NCBI GenBank assembly: GCA_000733355.1
Contig: JNVV01000079.1
Location: 1-64,000, forward strand
Direction: 5' to 3'
From: Falciphora oryzae
Lineage: Eukaryota; Ascomycota; Sordariomycetes; Magnaporthales; Magnaporthaceae
Length of the DNA: 64,000 nt
Shown: in pieces, positions 30,927 to 40,682 of the stretch
How positions within the stretch are numbered: the stretch's first letter is position 1
How the letters are laid out: the number at the start of each line of letters is the position of its first letter
The notes under the pieces: model-generated
Databases searched by the model: none
What the model saw: only the letters and a program-made list of their open reading frames with translations
What the model was told of the DNA's origin: nothing
Program-made: the position numbers and the translations under genes

Positions 30927-33900
30927 ATGGCCTCTGTAAAAAGGACCCCGCGCAAGCGGCTGGCTCCAGAGGACTACCACGTCGCCTGGATTGCCCCTCT
31001 GCCCACCATCGAGCTGCTCCCCGCGCGATTGATGCTCGACGAGGAGCACGACACGCCAGCCTACGACACCCATCATGACGAGTCGACCTATTACTACGGC
31101 GAGATATATGGCCATACCGTCGTCATCGCCACTCTCTCGGGCGGCGGCTACACCGGCAATGTCAACGCCGCACGGCTGGCTGGCCCTCTTTTCAAGACCT
31201 TTCCAAAGATCCGCATGACATTTCTTGTCGGCATTGGCGGTGGCGTTCCTTTCCACCCGACCGACCCGGACATCAACGACATTCACCTGGGGGACGTCGT
31301 TGTCGGATTCTTAGAGAGTGGCAAGTCTCCGTGCGTCTATTACGACTTTGGGAAGGACCGGCCGGAGGGCTACGAGCCCAAAGGCCCAGAAATTCCAGCA
31401 CCTTCTCATAGGATCCTGAGTGGATTGGCTAGGCTGGCGTCGGATCACGAGCTTGGCCAAACCTGTTTCAGCGACCAATTGAACAGGCTGCGACAGCACC
31501 CTGCGGCCAAACTTAAGCGCAAATATGCGCTACCTCCAGCAGAAACCGACCGGCTATTTGCGGCCGACTACACCCATCAACAAGTGGGCGTAGATTGCGG
31601 CGGATGCGACCAGGAGAGGGCCCTCAAGCGTCCTCGTCGCGACGGAGACCGAGCGGATCTGGTTTTCCACCAGGGACGCATCGCTACAGGTAACTCAGTC
31701 GTTAAAGATGGGGAGAGAAGGGACGAGGTCAGCAAGCGGTGCGGTGGCGCGCTTTGCATCGAGATGGAGGCGGCGGGCGTCGCTGTAAACGGAAACTGTC
31801 TTGTGATCCGCGGCATTTCCGACTACGCAGACTCCCACAAGAACGATGCCTGGAAGGACTGCGCGGCTGGCCATGCAGCTGCATTTGTCAGGGAGCTGCT
31901 CCGAACCATTCCACCCGGGACTACTGGTGAGGGTCGCCATAAAACCACATACCTGACTTGCTGCCCATAGCGAGTCTACCAACGGATAAGTCAGTGCACC
32001 CCCTGTCCGGCCACCCCCCTGTCCGGCCACATTGCACGGGCCCGATCACCACCCAACCTAGTGCATTCAACTGCTATTTTCTACCTCTATTTAACTAACC
32101 TCGATACAACTGTATATAGATTCCTGATCAGAATTTTCCGCGCTTTCTGATGATATATTGCTTGCCTCCTCAACTTGCCCCTGTGCCTTTGCAACGCGCC
32201 GGATATCCACAAAGGTCTCGTTGGGATCCGGGGCTACCCTCCTTTTTTTGGGGGACTTTTCCGTTCACACCCTATTCCTACGCACCCCCCCCACAACGCC
32301 GACATCGCTGATTATGTAAATTTGTGTGCGCCACACGGCCAACCCCACATAGGCGTCAATTTCAACTACCAGTCAATTTGCGCAACGATTAACAAATAAC
32401 GCCCCCGACAAATTGAAGCTATTCACAAGCCCGCCATGGCGTCGCCAACGCCCTCCTGGTTTTCCGAACACGACGAGGACGCTCGCAGTACCTCGGAGAA
32501 CTCCGAATCACGCGTCTGGCACCCAGATTGGGACGGAAAGCCATGGCACGCAGCTCCGCCGGACAATCTTTTGTCGACCCTTTGGTCTACCCATGACGAG
32601 GCCCTCGAGGCCGTTGAAAAGACGATTGCACAACGGGTGGCCGCAAGGAGGGCACGGGAGTTAAGAGAGGCGTCACAGGACCGTTTTGATCGGGACTTGC
32701 AAAGAGATTTGCAATGCGGGCATTGGGACGAAGAATGCCGCTGTGTTGTAAAGTAAATCTCTAGCTATCGATTCATCTATTTTTTACTTCTGAATAGCTT
32801 CATTCCGTTGTTGTGCGCCGCTTTTTATTTTGTTGTTGTGCGACGCCCTTTATTTTGGGTGTCCATGGCCTGTGTTATTTTATATGAGCGCGCCACAGAA
32901 ATTACATAAGCCCGAGACCGGTGGTGGCGGAGGTGTCCACTGTGGGGAGGGTGCGTAGGAATAGGGTGTGAACGGAAAAGTCCCCTTTTTTTGCGAGGCC
33001 GTTGTGCTTCCAATTCGGCCTCCAGCTGCCTAATTTTTTGCAGAGCCTCAGCTACCTCGAATCCACGCGCCTCGTAGCCTTTTTGGAGCTTCCGGAAGAA
33101 AAGTCGGGCCGTGGGGCTTGCTGGAAGCCGGCCCCTAAAGGCGCTGATTTGGGAGGCAAACTCTCGGCTTTGTTTGGGAATCTGTCACACGGAAGAACCT
33201 GTGGACTCACCTAATCGGCCCCACAGAAGGTCCGGGAACCGGTATAGGTGCCCAACGGCCCCGAGGCCCAAAGGCCGAAGGCCGGAGGGGCAGTGTGAAT
33301 CATGTACTCAATACTTCGCACGGATCACAGGGTGGTTTATATAAACCCTGCCATCTCCTATGTCCTCCATGAAAGATTCCTTCTTCCTCAAGCATCTCTT
33401 GAGCCCATAGAAAGATTATCTGCAATATAGAGATCCTTCTCCAAGCCGTCTTTGACCCCTTGTTACAGAATCTCCCAAGGCACCCGGGACTGCAGTAAAG
33501 GGACCGTTGAACGCTGTTTGGCCCTATTATCCTCTGCAGATTGTTGAATTTGGGCTCGTCGGTCGTTTCGTTGGGAGTTTTCGAGTATAAATCGGCTCGA
33601 TAGGGGTTTTCGGATATTCCGGGGCCAAAAGCCCGATGCCCGCCACCCCGATTTGATTATAGAAGGGGTAAGGGCTTGTGATTTTGCAGAGGCATAGGCT
33701 TGTAAAAATTGCCTTTTTCCGACCACAGTTGAGCAGGTAAATAAAGCCTGGAAGCCGGTTATTTTGCGGTAGGCGTGTTTGAAAGGGCTAAATACGGATA
33801 GGTCCAAAGGTTGCAAAACGTGCGAGGAATGGGAGGGTAAATAAAGAAGATAAACGTTATTCCGGAGGCAAAGATACATAAACTCTTTGGTTATATGGGA

Positions 33901-36900
33901 TCCGTGGCCATTTAGGATTAAAAGCCGGGATTCAGGGGTAGGGGGTTGGGTGCACGGAAGGAAGACCTTTTGCAGCCATTCGATAGCCGTGCGATCCATA
34001 ATCCACCCGCTTTTTGTTGCAGTAAATTGCTATACCTTAAAAGGACCTTTATCCTTTAGAAACCATTGTTCTTGTACGTATTTTCCTTTAAAAATAATGA
34101 GGGGAGGAAGTGAAACCCCGGTAGCTGAAATGCATTCGAGAAAACTCGTCCAAGTGCGAGTCCCGGGCTTTTTTCTTTGCAAAAGCCGGGTTTCCGCGAG
34201 GCCTAAAACGAGCCCGTTACCCGTTTTGCCCTCCTGGAGGCCCCCCTCGTCGGCGTTATACGTATTTTCCGGCTTAATCCCGGCCACCTCTGGGATTTCG
34301 AGGCGTTGCCACCACTGCTTTATTACTTCCGTAGTAGCCCCTTTAAGACGGGCCGACTTTATGCGCCGGCCCCTTCCGACCCGGATCTTTGGATATCGGC
34401 TTAAAAAGCCACGAATCCAATGCTTCCAGAGGGGCTGGGAGGCGCCCCCTTGCCGGAGGATTTTTTGTGCAAAAAACCGGACTTTTGCATGCGTTGGCGG
34501 GAGCCCTAAAGAGGCCTGTGTCAAAATCCAGTCCGCTAGGCGCTTCTCCTGCTCAGGGGCTATCCGTTGATAGGGCTTTGCGACTGCCGGATAGGTAGGG
34601 CGCCTCGGAGGCGGTCTTGTAGGGTTGACCTCGGTACCCCGTAAGCTCTGGCAGCCTTCCGGATTGGGACCTTCGCTTGCACCGCGGCGATAGCCTGCTC
34701 GACCTCTCGTTTTGTATACTGCTTTTTTGGCATTTCAGCAGTCGAATGCAGCAAAAAGTAAGGAAAACAGATCAAAATTGATGGAATGCCGTAGAATTGA
34801 AGTACGCGCGACGATCGAGGCTGTGGGGCTGACAGGGTGGCCGGACAGGGGGGTGGCCGGACAGGGGGTGCACTGACTTATGGATGGTCTTGCGCTAACC
34901 ACCATGTCTACTAGAATCGTCTCATCTTCTATCCACCGCTCCCAATGCCAACAACATCGACGACGAGGAAGCTGCTGCTCAAGAGGCTGCGGAGAATGAA
35001 GCCATCGCGACTCTTGAATACTGCCAGATGAATAGTGTCCGTGACAATATGGGCAAGCCTGCCCATGGAACTTGTCAGGGGATCTTCTCGCATCAAGGAT
35101 TTCGAAGCTGGCTCGATGGGAGCAACCGAAACCAATTCCATGGTCTGGTATTGATTCAAGGCAGTCCTGGTGCTGGCAAGTCGACAACTATGCTCGAGGC
35201 ATACAGGAGAACGAGCACCATCGTTCCAGACTCCGCAGTCGCATCCTTCTTTTTTAGTGCTAAGGATAGCTCGGCTGGGCAGTCGCTACTTTTTCTCTAC
35301 AAGTCTCTGCTGCACCAGCTCCTGCGACACTATCCAGAGCATCGACATCGTTTTATGCAACTTCGAAAGCAACAATCTGCGTCCGATGATGGGCGGGAGT
35401 GGACCGAATTCCAACTTAAACCTTTTCTCCGAGATATGTCAGTAATGCTTTTAAGCAGCCCTCCCCCCGTTTTCTTTGTTCAGAACAGACTCGTACACAG
35501 AAACTTGCAAAGAGCTCTTCAAAGCTGCTTTGAACATCAACTAGACTTTTATTTGTTTTTGTCATATACTAATTAACTCGGAGTATCTAGGCTTGTGGGC
35601 GAACGGGCGAAACAAAAAGTTTTCATTTTCGTCGACGGCCTTGATGAATGCAGCACGAACGTACAATCTCAAGTCAGCTATTGGAGAGGCATCACGGCCG
35701 AGGCGTTTAAAGCTGGAATCCAGCTTGGCGTTTGCCTTTCGAGCCGCAGGTTCCCTCACGTCACCATCCGCGATTGCCTGCAGATCGAAATCGAGAAGTT
35801 GAACGGTGGTGATATTGCCACCTACATCGACCGCAAGCTAGACGATGTCTTGATGGGGTATGACGAGGCCGACCTGGCCCAGGTGCGAGGAAAACTGCTC
35901 CAGCGCTCCAACGGCATTTTCCTCTGGGTGGTGCTAGCTGTTGATTCCATATCTGAGAAGCACAACCGCGGCGACCCGCCGGACCTACTTCTCGATCATA
36001 TCGATACTGTTCCGGGTGAACTAGAAGCCATTTTTCACCGACTTCTTCAAGACTTCGACCAGACTACCAAGGCAACGGCGCTCAAACTGTTCTACTGGGC
36101 GTTATTGACGGCCAAACCCCTTCGTCTTCATGAGTGGTATCACGTTCTGGCCTTCATTGGTGACTTCCCTCCCAGCTCTATCAAGCAATGGAGGGAATCG
36201 GCTAGGTTCATTGGGAGGCAAAAGGAGGTTAAGGGATTTAATGGCCCATGGGAAAAAGGCTCCAGAAGGAGGACTGAAGACCAAGACCTGCTGGAAAAGC
36301 AAATCAAGTGGTTATCACGGGGCCTCCTCATCGTTACCACCAGAGGCACGGACTCTCCTGGAGGACTACCAGGATCCTCAGTGCTAGATGGCGGATTCCA
36401 AGGGTCAGAGCCCAGTCTATCGGGGAGACCCAGCGTCAGTGCCGGCTCTTTCAACTCCCAGGAAGGCGACACGCGTCTTGTTCAGCCTATACACGAAACG
36501 GTCAGAGCCTTTTTTCTATCAGGCAAGGGCTTTACCGCACTCGGCGCGAGCTCGACATGGCCAGTTGCCCAAGGACATGCATCCATAATGGACACAATCC
36601 TTGATTACATCCACATAAAGGACCTAGATGACCTAGTTGAGGCCAGAATTGAGGCCCCTAAGCGCGTCCGGCGACACAGAAGGAATCGAAGTCCCCAAGC
36701 CAGAATTGAGGACCGGAAGCGCGTCCGGCGACGCAGCTGGAATCGAAGTCCCCAATCCAGGACTGGTTACACTAGTCCACGTCCACAAAAGGAAGGCAGT
36801 TACAGGAATCTACGTCGTCAAAATGGAGGTAGCTACAGGAGCCCAGGTCACCAAAATAAAGGTAGCTCAGTATGTAGCTTCTCTTCTGCGAGCAGTCATC

Positions 36901-38612
36901 ACTCCTCACGCCACGAACTTTCCGATGCCAGCGATATGGAGGGCCTGTGTGGGAGGTGAATGCAGGCAACACAGCCTGGAACGAGTGTTGTGTTGTGGAC
37001 TACTCTAGAAGCCTGTGCAGGGCACAGGCCCGGGAGGGCTAAATGGCCCTGGTAGGGCCCGTGCATAGGGCACGGGCCTACCTCCGACAGCCTGAGATCG
37101 AAAAGGAAAGATACTGTGGAGAGGTTTGAAAGGGAGCGTCGTAACATGATGTTCAAAATACAGCTGCACTCCTTGGGAGGCTTAGACGAGAAGCATCTGC
37201 TCGAGTCACGGGCCAAACGCACTGCTCGGTGGTTGTACGGCGAGGACCTTTGCTACAACTCTCTACCTAGCAGGGCTAGCACCGCATCTCCTTCCTATGC
37301 AACGTCACCACCAGCCTCGAAAATGAGCAGTATACAAGAAAGAGTGCTGGAGGAATACCCGGCACTTCTCTCTTATTGTTCAGAGATGATCGCGCACGCC
37401 AAGCTTGCAGAGGACTCGGGGGACGCTGTATCCGTTCTAGCGCCTATTGTTCACCGTCTCGAGGATTCCGACCAGAGAAGTTGGAGGGGATGGGTGCTGC
37501 TCCGGGGGGGAATAGGTCCAGACACTAACCTGCTCTCCTACGCTGCTGGTCTGGGGTTCAAGGGCCTGGTCCAGGCCATGTGTCAGCCCCAAAATCGGAA
37601 CCGCGCATGGGATAATGTCAGACCGGCGATTTACGAAGCCGTCAGACGGGGCAACAAAGCTACCCTTGAGGTTTTGTTAGAAGCCTACGGAGTACGTGCT
37701 GCCCAGGCACGCGAGCACGATATACCCATGCTTCACTACGCTGTCGCCAGTCGAAACTCCGATATTATATTAGCTTTGATTCAGCATGGGGCTGATGTCA
37801 ATGCCCCGGGACCCCCTGGCCATCCTTTCACCGCTCTCCACATTGCGTGTTGGACTAGTGTGAGCCAACAAGATTCGGAGAGCTCTGGAATCTTCCCAGA
37901 ATGGATTCCAAGTCCCGAGCTCGTCGAGATGCTTCTGGCCAAAGGAGCGCGCATTCGCATTACAGATTCAATATTCGACTATTTGAATCTCTCCGACCTC
38001 CAAAATACTGAAGTCATGAAAATTTCCGGAATCATCAAGATCCTAGGGAGGCATGGCTTTAGTCAGGAAGCTTTCTCCAGGGTTTTGCGAAAGTTCCTTA
38101 TCACTCTGGCGCATCATGGCTGGCGTGGAGGCAGGGGGCCGGGTGGAGCGGGAGCGGTTGACGTGGTCGAAGCCTTGATAGAGGCTGGAGCCCGTGTCGA
38201 CAACTGGCCTTGCTTGTGTCCTGCTGCTGAGTCCGGGGATGCAGCCATCGTGAGAACGCTGGTCGATTCCGGCGCCGATGTCATGGATCGCGACTTATTA
38301 CGGGGACCTAGAGTAACACTCCATTGGGCGGCAATCATCAACAGTGATGCAGTTGCGGCCGTCTTGCTTAGCTGCAGTAACCAAGAAGTTGATCCGACCG
38401 ACGAGCAGGGTCACACTCCTTTGTGGCATGCATGCAAAAGATACTATGGCAAAAACCCTGCCTGTCGCCGGATGGTCAAACTCTTGCTTCGGAAGGGGGC
38501 CATATTCTCGGAGGACTTTGCACCTCGTGGGCCTGAGGGCGATGACTTGAGGTTGCTCGTCCGCGAAACGATAGAGGAAGCTGAGAGCTCGGGTCAGCCG
38601 GCGGAAACGTGA
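30927..38612 (+). CDS. NLR-type protein: PNP_UDP - NACHT - ankyrin
   Basis: Five exons (30927-31926, 34915-35437, 35484-35540, 35591-36955, 37091-38612) sum to 1,489 codons in one frame. Residues about 15-330 are a nucleoside-phosphorylase-like domain (VAWIAPLPTIELLPARLMLD; FLVGIGGGVPF; CIEMEAAGVAVNGNCLVIRG-ISDYADSHKN). Walker A GSPGAGKST is at 416-424 and Walker B VFIFVDGLDE at 537-546, followed by RSNGIFLWVVLAVDSI, the usual STAND layout. An Arg/Ser-rich linker with repeats precedes ankyrin-like repeats (HYAVASRNSDIILALIQHGA; TLHWAAIINSDAVAAVLLSC). Such PNP-NACHT-ankyrin proteins are common candidates for non-self recognition and programmed cell death in fungi. Two oddities: intron 1 holds a transposon nest, and intron 3 begins CT, not GT (35541), so normal splicing would leave an in-frame TAG between Walker A and B. 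Skipping the 57-nt exon 3 would restore the frame. Function is therefore uncertain in this strain. Confidence 0.82.
32251..32985 (+). mobile_element. Nested 735-bp TIR element with 8-bp target duplication
   Basis: Terminal inverted repeats of 45 bp with one mismatch (32251-32295 and 32941-32985, starting GGGGACTTTTCCGTTCACAC) are flanked by an exact 8-bp duplication TTTTTTTG (32243-32250 and 32986-32993). Deleting the element and one duplicate rejoins the host transposase in frame, which independently confirms the boundaries. An 8-bp duplication is typical of hAT (also P) elements, but the long TIRs are unusual for hAT. It carries one 106-codon ORF on the plus strand and no transposase, so it must depend on an enzyme encoded elsewhere. 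Confidence 0.85.
32436..32756 (+). CDS. 106-aa ORF carried by the nested TIR element
   Basis: The ATG lies in a favourable context (CCCGCCATGG). The product is hydrophilic: an acidic/Ser N-terminus (SWFSEHDEDARSTSENSESR), a middle with two Trp-containing turns (HPDWDGKPWHAAPPDN), and a charged helix (EAVEKTIAQRVAARRARELR). A C-terminal cluster of Cys/His (LQCGHWDEECRC) could bind a metal. It fills the centre of the element and has no stops or RIP-like decay, unlike the surrounding transposase. It is not a known transposase and I recognise no family. Expression is unproven; it could be passenger DNA. Confidence 0.45.
   Translation: MASPTPSWFSEHDEDARSTSENSESRVWHPDWDGKPWHAAPPDNLLSTLWSTHDEALEAVEKTIAQRVAARRARELREASQDRFDRDLQRDLQCGHWDEECRCVVK
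33183..33467. mobile_element. Solo LTR, family 2, inside the transposase
   Basis: The 285-bp unit runs from TGTCACACGGAAG to CCTTGTTACA with an exact 5-bp target duplication GAATC (33178-33182 and 33468-33472). It is nearly identical to the LTR at 21610-21987 apart from that copy's 93-bp duplication. It interrupts the pogo transposase at ...VPWEI, and the frame continues on the far side as PKQSREFASQISAFRG. It is therefore younger than the pogo insertion. Confidence 0.93.
36642..36755 (+). repeat. 57-bp tandem repeat in the NLR linker
   Basis: Two in-frame units start at 36642 and 36699. They encode ARIEAPKRVRRHRRNRSPQ and ARIEDRKRVRRRSWNRSPQ. They are followed by looser repeats of a GSYR...QN-type unit. 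The repeat gives the linker between the NACHT module and the ankyrin part an Arg/Ser-rich, SR-like composition. Confidence 0.8.
37011..37078 (+). repeat. Paired GC-rich hairpins in NLR intron 4
   Basis: Within the 135-nt intron 36956-37090, GCCTGTGC pairs with GCACAGGC (37011-37029) and GGCCCGTGC pairs with GCACGGGCC (37056-37078). The two stems are related to each other. A weaker AGGGC/GCCCT pairing lies between them. They could shorten the branch-site distance or be the footprint of a small palindromic element. Confidence 0.6.
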
Positions 38613-39629
38613 GCCTGTGGTTGGTAACCGCTTCAGTGTCGGATATCAAGATGCATATCATGGCATCACGTCGTGGTTCCAAAATCTGACCAAGAAGTTG
38701 CCGTTGGGACTCGCGAGGGGTAGGCTCGCGAGAGGTAGGCTCGCGTAAGGGTGAAGGTGCGGAACCAAACTGGGCGTCGCGAGCCCGAACAGGCGCAGCG
38801 TGGCGCTTGTCGGCAGACGCAGGTGCCATCGGCAGGAGGCCCATGGACGGCAAGCACGACAGCAGGCGAGAAGTTGGTGGCGCATGTGGCGCCGATGAGC
38901 TTCCCATACGGCAAGGAGGCGATGGGACTACAATGGCCAGGTGTGACGCCCGACGGCGTACGACACTGCGCTAGCTAGCGTTCGGGCCGGGGGATAGGGG
39001 CTGGGTGGTTCCGAAGCGCGGGTGCGGAGACCACGACCGATTCTCGTCGGTGGCGGCGACAAACAGGGCGCACACGACGGCTGTCGTGCATACACCGATT
39101 GGGCGAGCAGGCAAACTGCGCCGGAGCCTTCACCAGCGATCTGCTGCCCATCGCACGGCGACTGGTCAGGCCTGGCCCTGTCGTCGGCCCGGCTGTCGGG
39201 GATGGCGGATGCAGCAATAACCGCGCCGCTCGTACAGGAAGGGAGTGCTTTTGGGCGGTTCGCTCAAGACATGCGGTTTGGAAAAACCCCGGAGGGACTC
39301 GCCTGGGCCGGCGGTATACTCGCGGCCAGGAGAGAACTTGAGCTTGAGAGCCTCAATGGGGTCGGAGACAGGCTCTAGTACGTCATCATGAAGATCGCGA
39401 TTGCCATGTTTGCTTCTATTACGGTGTTGGCTGGCGATCACACGGGAGAGTGGTTGTGTAAAAGTGACGTCAACGCCGAGGGAGAATGCCACAATGCCTC
39501 CATTTGTCCTAATAGAGCATTTCCCAGTCAAAAGAAAGAGGCAGCTAGAAAAACCGTTTGTGCAACTCTTGTGTTTGCCAGAACAGCCGACCGGAATCGA
39601 GTCATACGGCGGCATCTTTCCCACCCAAC
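38613..39629. other. Intergenic stretch after the NLR
   Basis: No gene is supported. A short tandem GGTAGGCTCGCGA-type repeat occurs at about 38705-38750. The upstream region of the GFA-like gene occupies the right end. Confidence 0.45.
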
Positions 39630-40241
39630 ATGGGCGACGATGACTGGAAAGCGAGCGAGCCATATTCGATTGGAGGGCCGCCTAATTGGGCGACGGTGTA
39701 TTGGACCGGTAGCTGCCACTGCGGGAGGATAGAGTACAGCTTGACACGGGACAAGCCGCTGCAGTCCAAGTACTGCCATTGCAGCGACTGCAGGATCCTG
39801 CACGGCGTAGGTTTGGATGTTATTATCCGTTTGGTAGCTGGGAGAGTGCAACCATTGCCTACCTGCTGACACAAACAACACCAGGCACCCTTCCAATGGG
39901 CCGCCATCTTCCACAAATCCGACATCCACTTCAAGCACGGCGCCCTGGGACTGGGCTGGTACCACGCCTCGACCAAGTCGCCCGAGCATCACTTGCCCTG
40001 CAAGGTGTACTGCGCATTCTGCCGCACGCCCATCATGGACGAGGGCCGCAACATGGTGCTGCTCTTCCCGACCCTGATCAAGGGCCTGGACGAGCGCGCC
40101 AAGGAGGCCTTCAAGCCGCAGTCGCACCTCTTTTACCCGCAGCGTGTCGTCGACTTTGCCGGTGATGGGGTCACCAAGTGGAGTGGGCTCAACGACAAGA
40201 GCGACGAGCTTGGCGAAGACGGGCGTCCGAAGGAGGCTTGA
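39630..40241 (+). CDS. GFA / CENP-V domain protein
   Basis: Two exons, 39630-39806 and 39885-40241, with a 78-nt intron (GTAGGT donor, CTGAC branch, ACCAG acceptor), give 177 aa. The GFA fold is shown by its zinc ligands in order: GSCHCGRIEYS (Cys29, Cys31), KYCHCSDCRILHG (Cys49, Cys51, Cys54) and CKVYCAFCRTPIMDEGRNM. The family was named for a glutathione-dependent formaldehyde-activating enzyme, but most fungal members have no proven activity, and the original enzymatic claim is disputed. Its length is normal for a single-domain member and there is no targeting signal. The WYHASTKSPEHHLPC stretch between the Cys groups is as expected. Confidence 0.88.
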
Positions 40242-40682
40242 TGTTTGACGTCAAGTCTGGGCTGTGGGTAGATGATGAGGCGTCAATCTGTTCGTGGAGG
40301 AGCAAAGCCAAGCCTGGGTGTGGTCAAGTCCGAGGACCGGGGATCAGAGTGCGAGATGCGGAATTACCAACGCACAAAAGCCAAATCAGCTCGAACCGAG
40401 CCCCTTCGCCACAATACCAATAGCAAAGCTAACAAACCCACAGTTTTCCCGCCGTCGATCGGAGGGCGGATGTAAACCGCTGCGCTCTTCAATGTCAGAC
40501 CCACTCGAAGGGCGCGGGATTGACAAGAGCACCGAGTCCAATGAGCTTCCTTGACCGCAAATAAAAAGTCTCCTCGCAGCAATAAAATACTGAAAAAAAA
40601 AAAAAAAAAAAAAAATGGTCTTCACTACCCGGATCTCCAGCGAGGCCTCTGGAGGTGTCACGGCACGACAAACACATCCAAC
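40242..40682. other. Intergenic region with a 23-nt A run
   Basis: Upstream region of the MFS gene. A run of 23 A at 40593-40615 lies 68 bp before its ATG, which would place it in the leader or the core promoter. No gene is seen. Confidence 0.5.

Larger units (their letters stand above)
32091..34733 (-). pseudogene. pogo-type DDE transposase, inactivated
   Basis: On the minus strand, ATG at 34733 starts MPKKQYTKREVEQAIAAVQA, a Psq-type helix-turn-helix ending YGVPRSTLQDRLRG. A one-base shift near 34608 is needed to enter PYQRIAPEQEKRLADWILTQ and the CENP-B-like DNA-binding part. The DDE region follows: first Asp in YNADEGG, then LLILNGHGSH where the catalytic Asp should be (AAT for GAT), and PSHSSHVLQPLDLSVFSPFK. 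A TAG interrupts it near 34030. The frame is broken by a solo LTR (33183-33467) and by the 735-bp element at 32251-32985. Removing both, each with one duplicate of its target site, restores a continuous C-terminus through a basic PRKKRRVAPDP stretch to a stop at 32091. The enzyme cannot be active as it stands. Confidence 0.88.
31989..34878 (-). mobile_element. pogo/Fot-type DNA transposon inside the NLR intron
   Basis: The 2,890-bp element has perfect 42-bp terminal inverted repeats (31989-32030 and 34837-34878, beginning AGTCAGTGCACCCCC) and TA on both sides (31987-31988, 34879-34880), the Tc1/mariner-pogo target. Each TIR holds two tandem copies of a 16-bp word containing CCCCCTGTCCGGCCAC. 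Without its two nested insertions and their duplications it would be about 1.86 kb, a normal size for Fot-like elements. It lies wholly within intron 1 of the NLR, between a GTGAGG donor at 31927 and a GCTAAC branch/CTACTAG acceptor ending 34914. Excision to one TA leaves a 96-nt intron. Confidence 0.93.
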
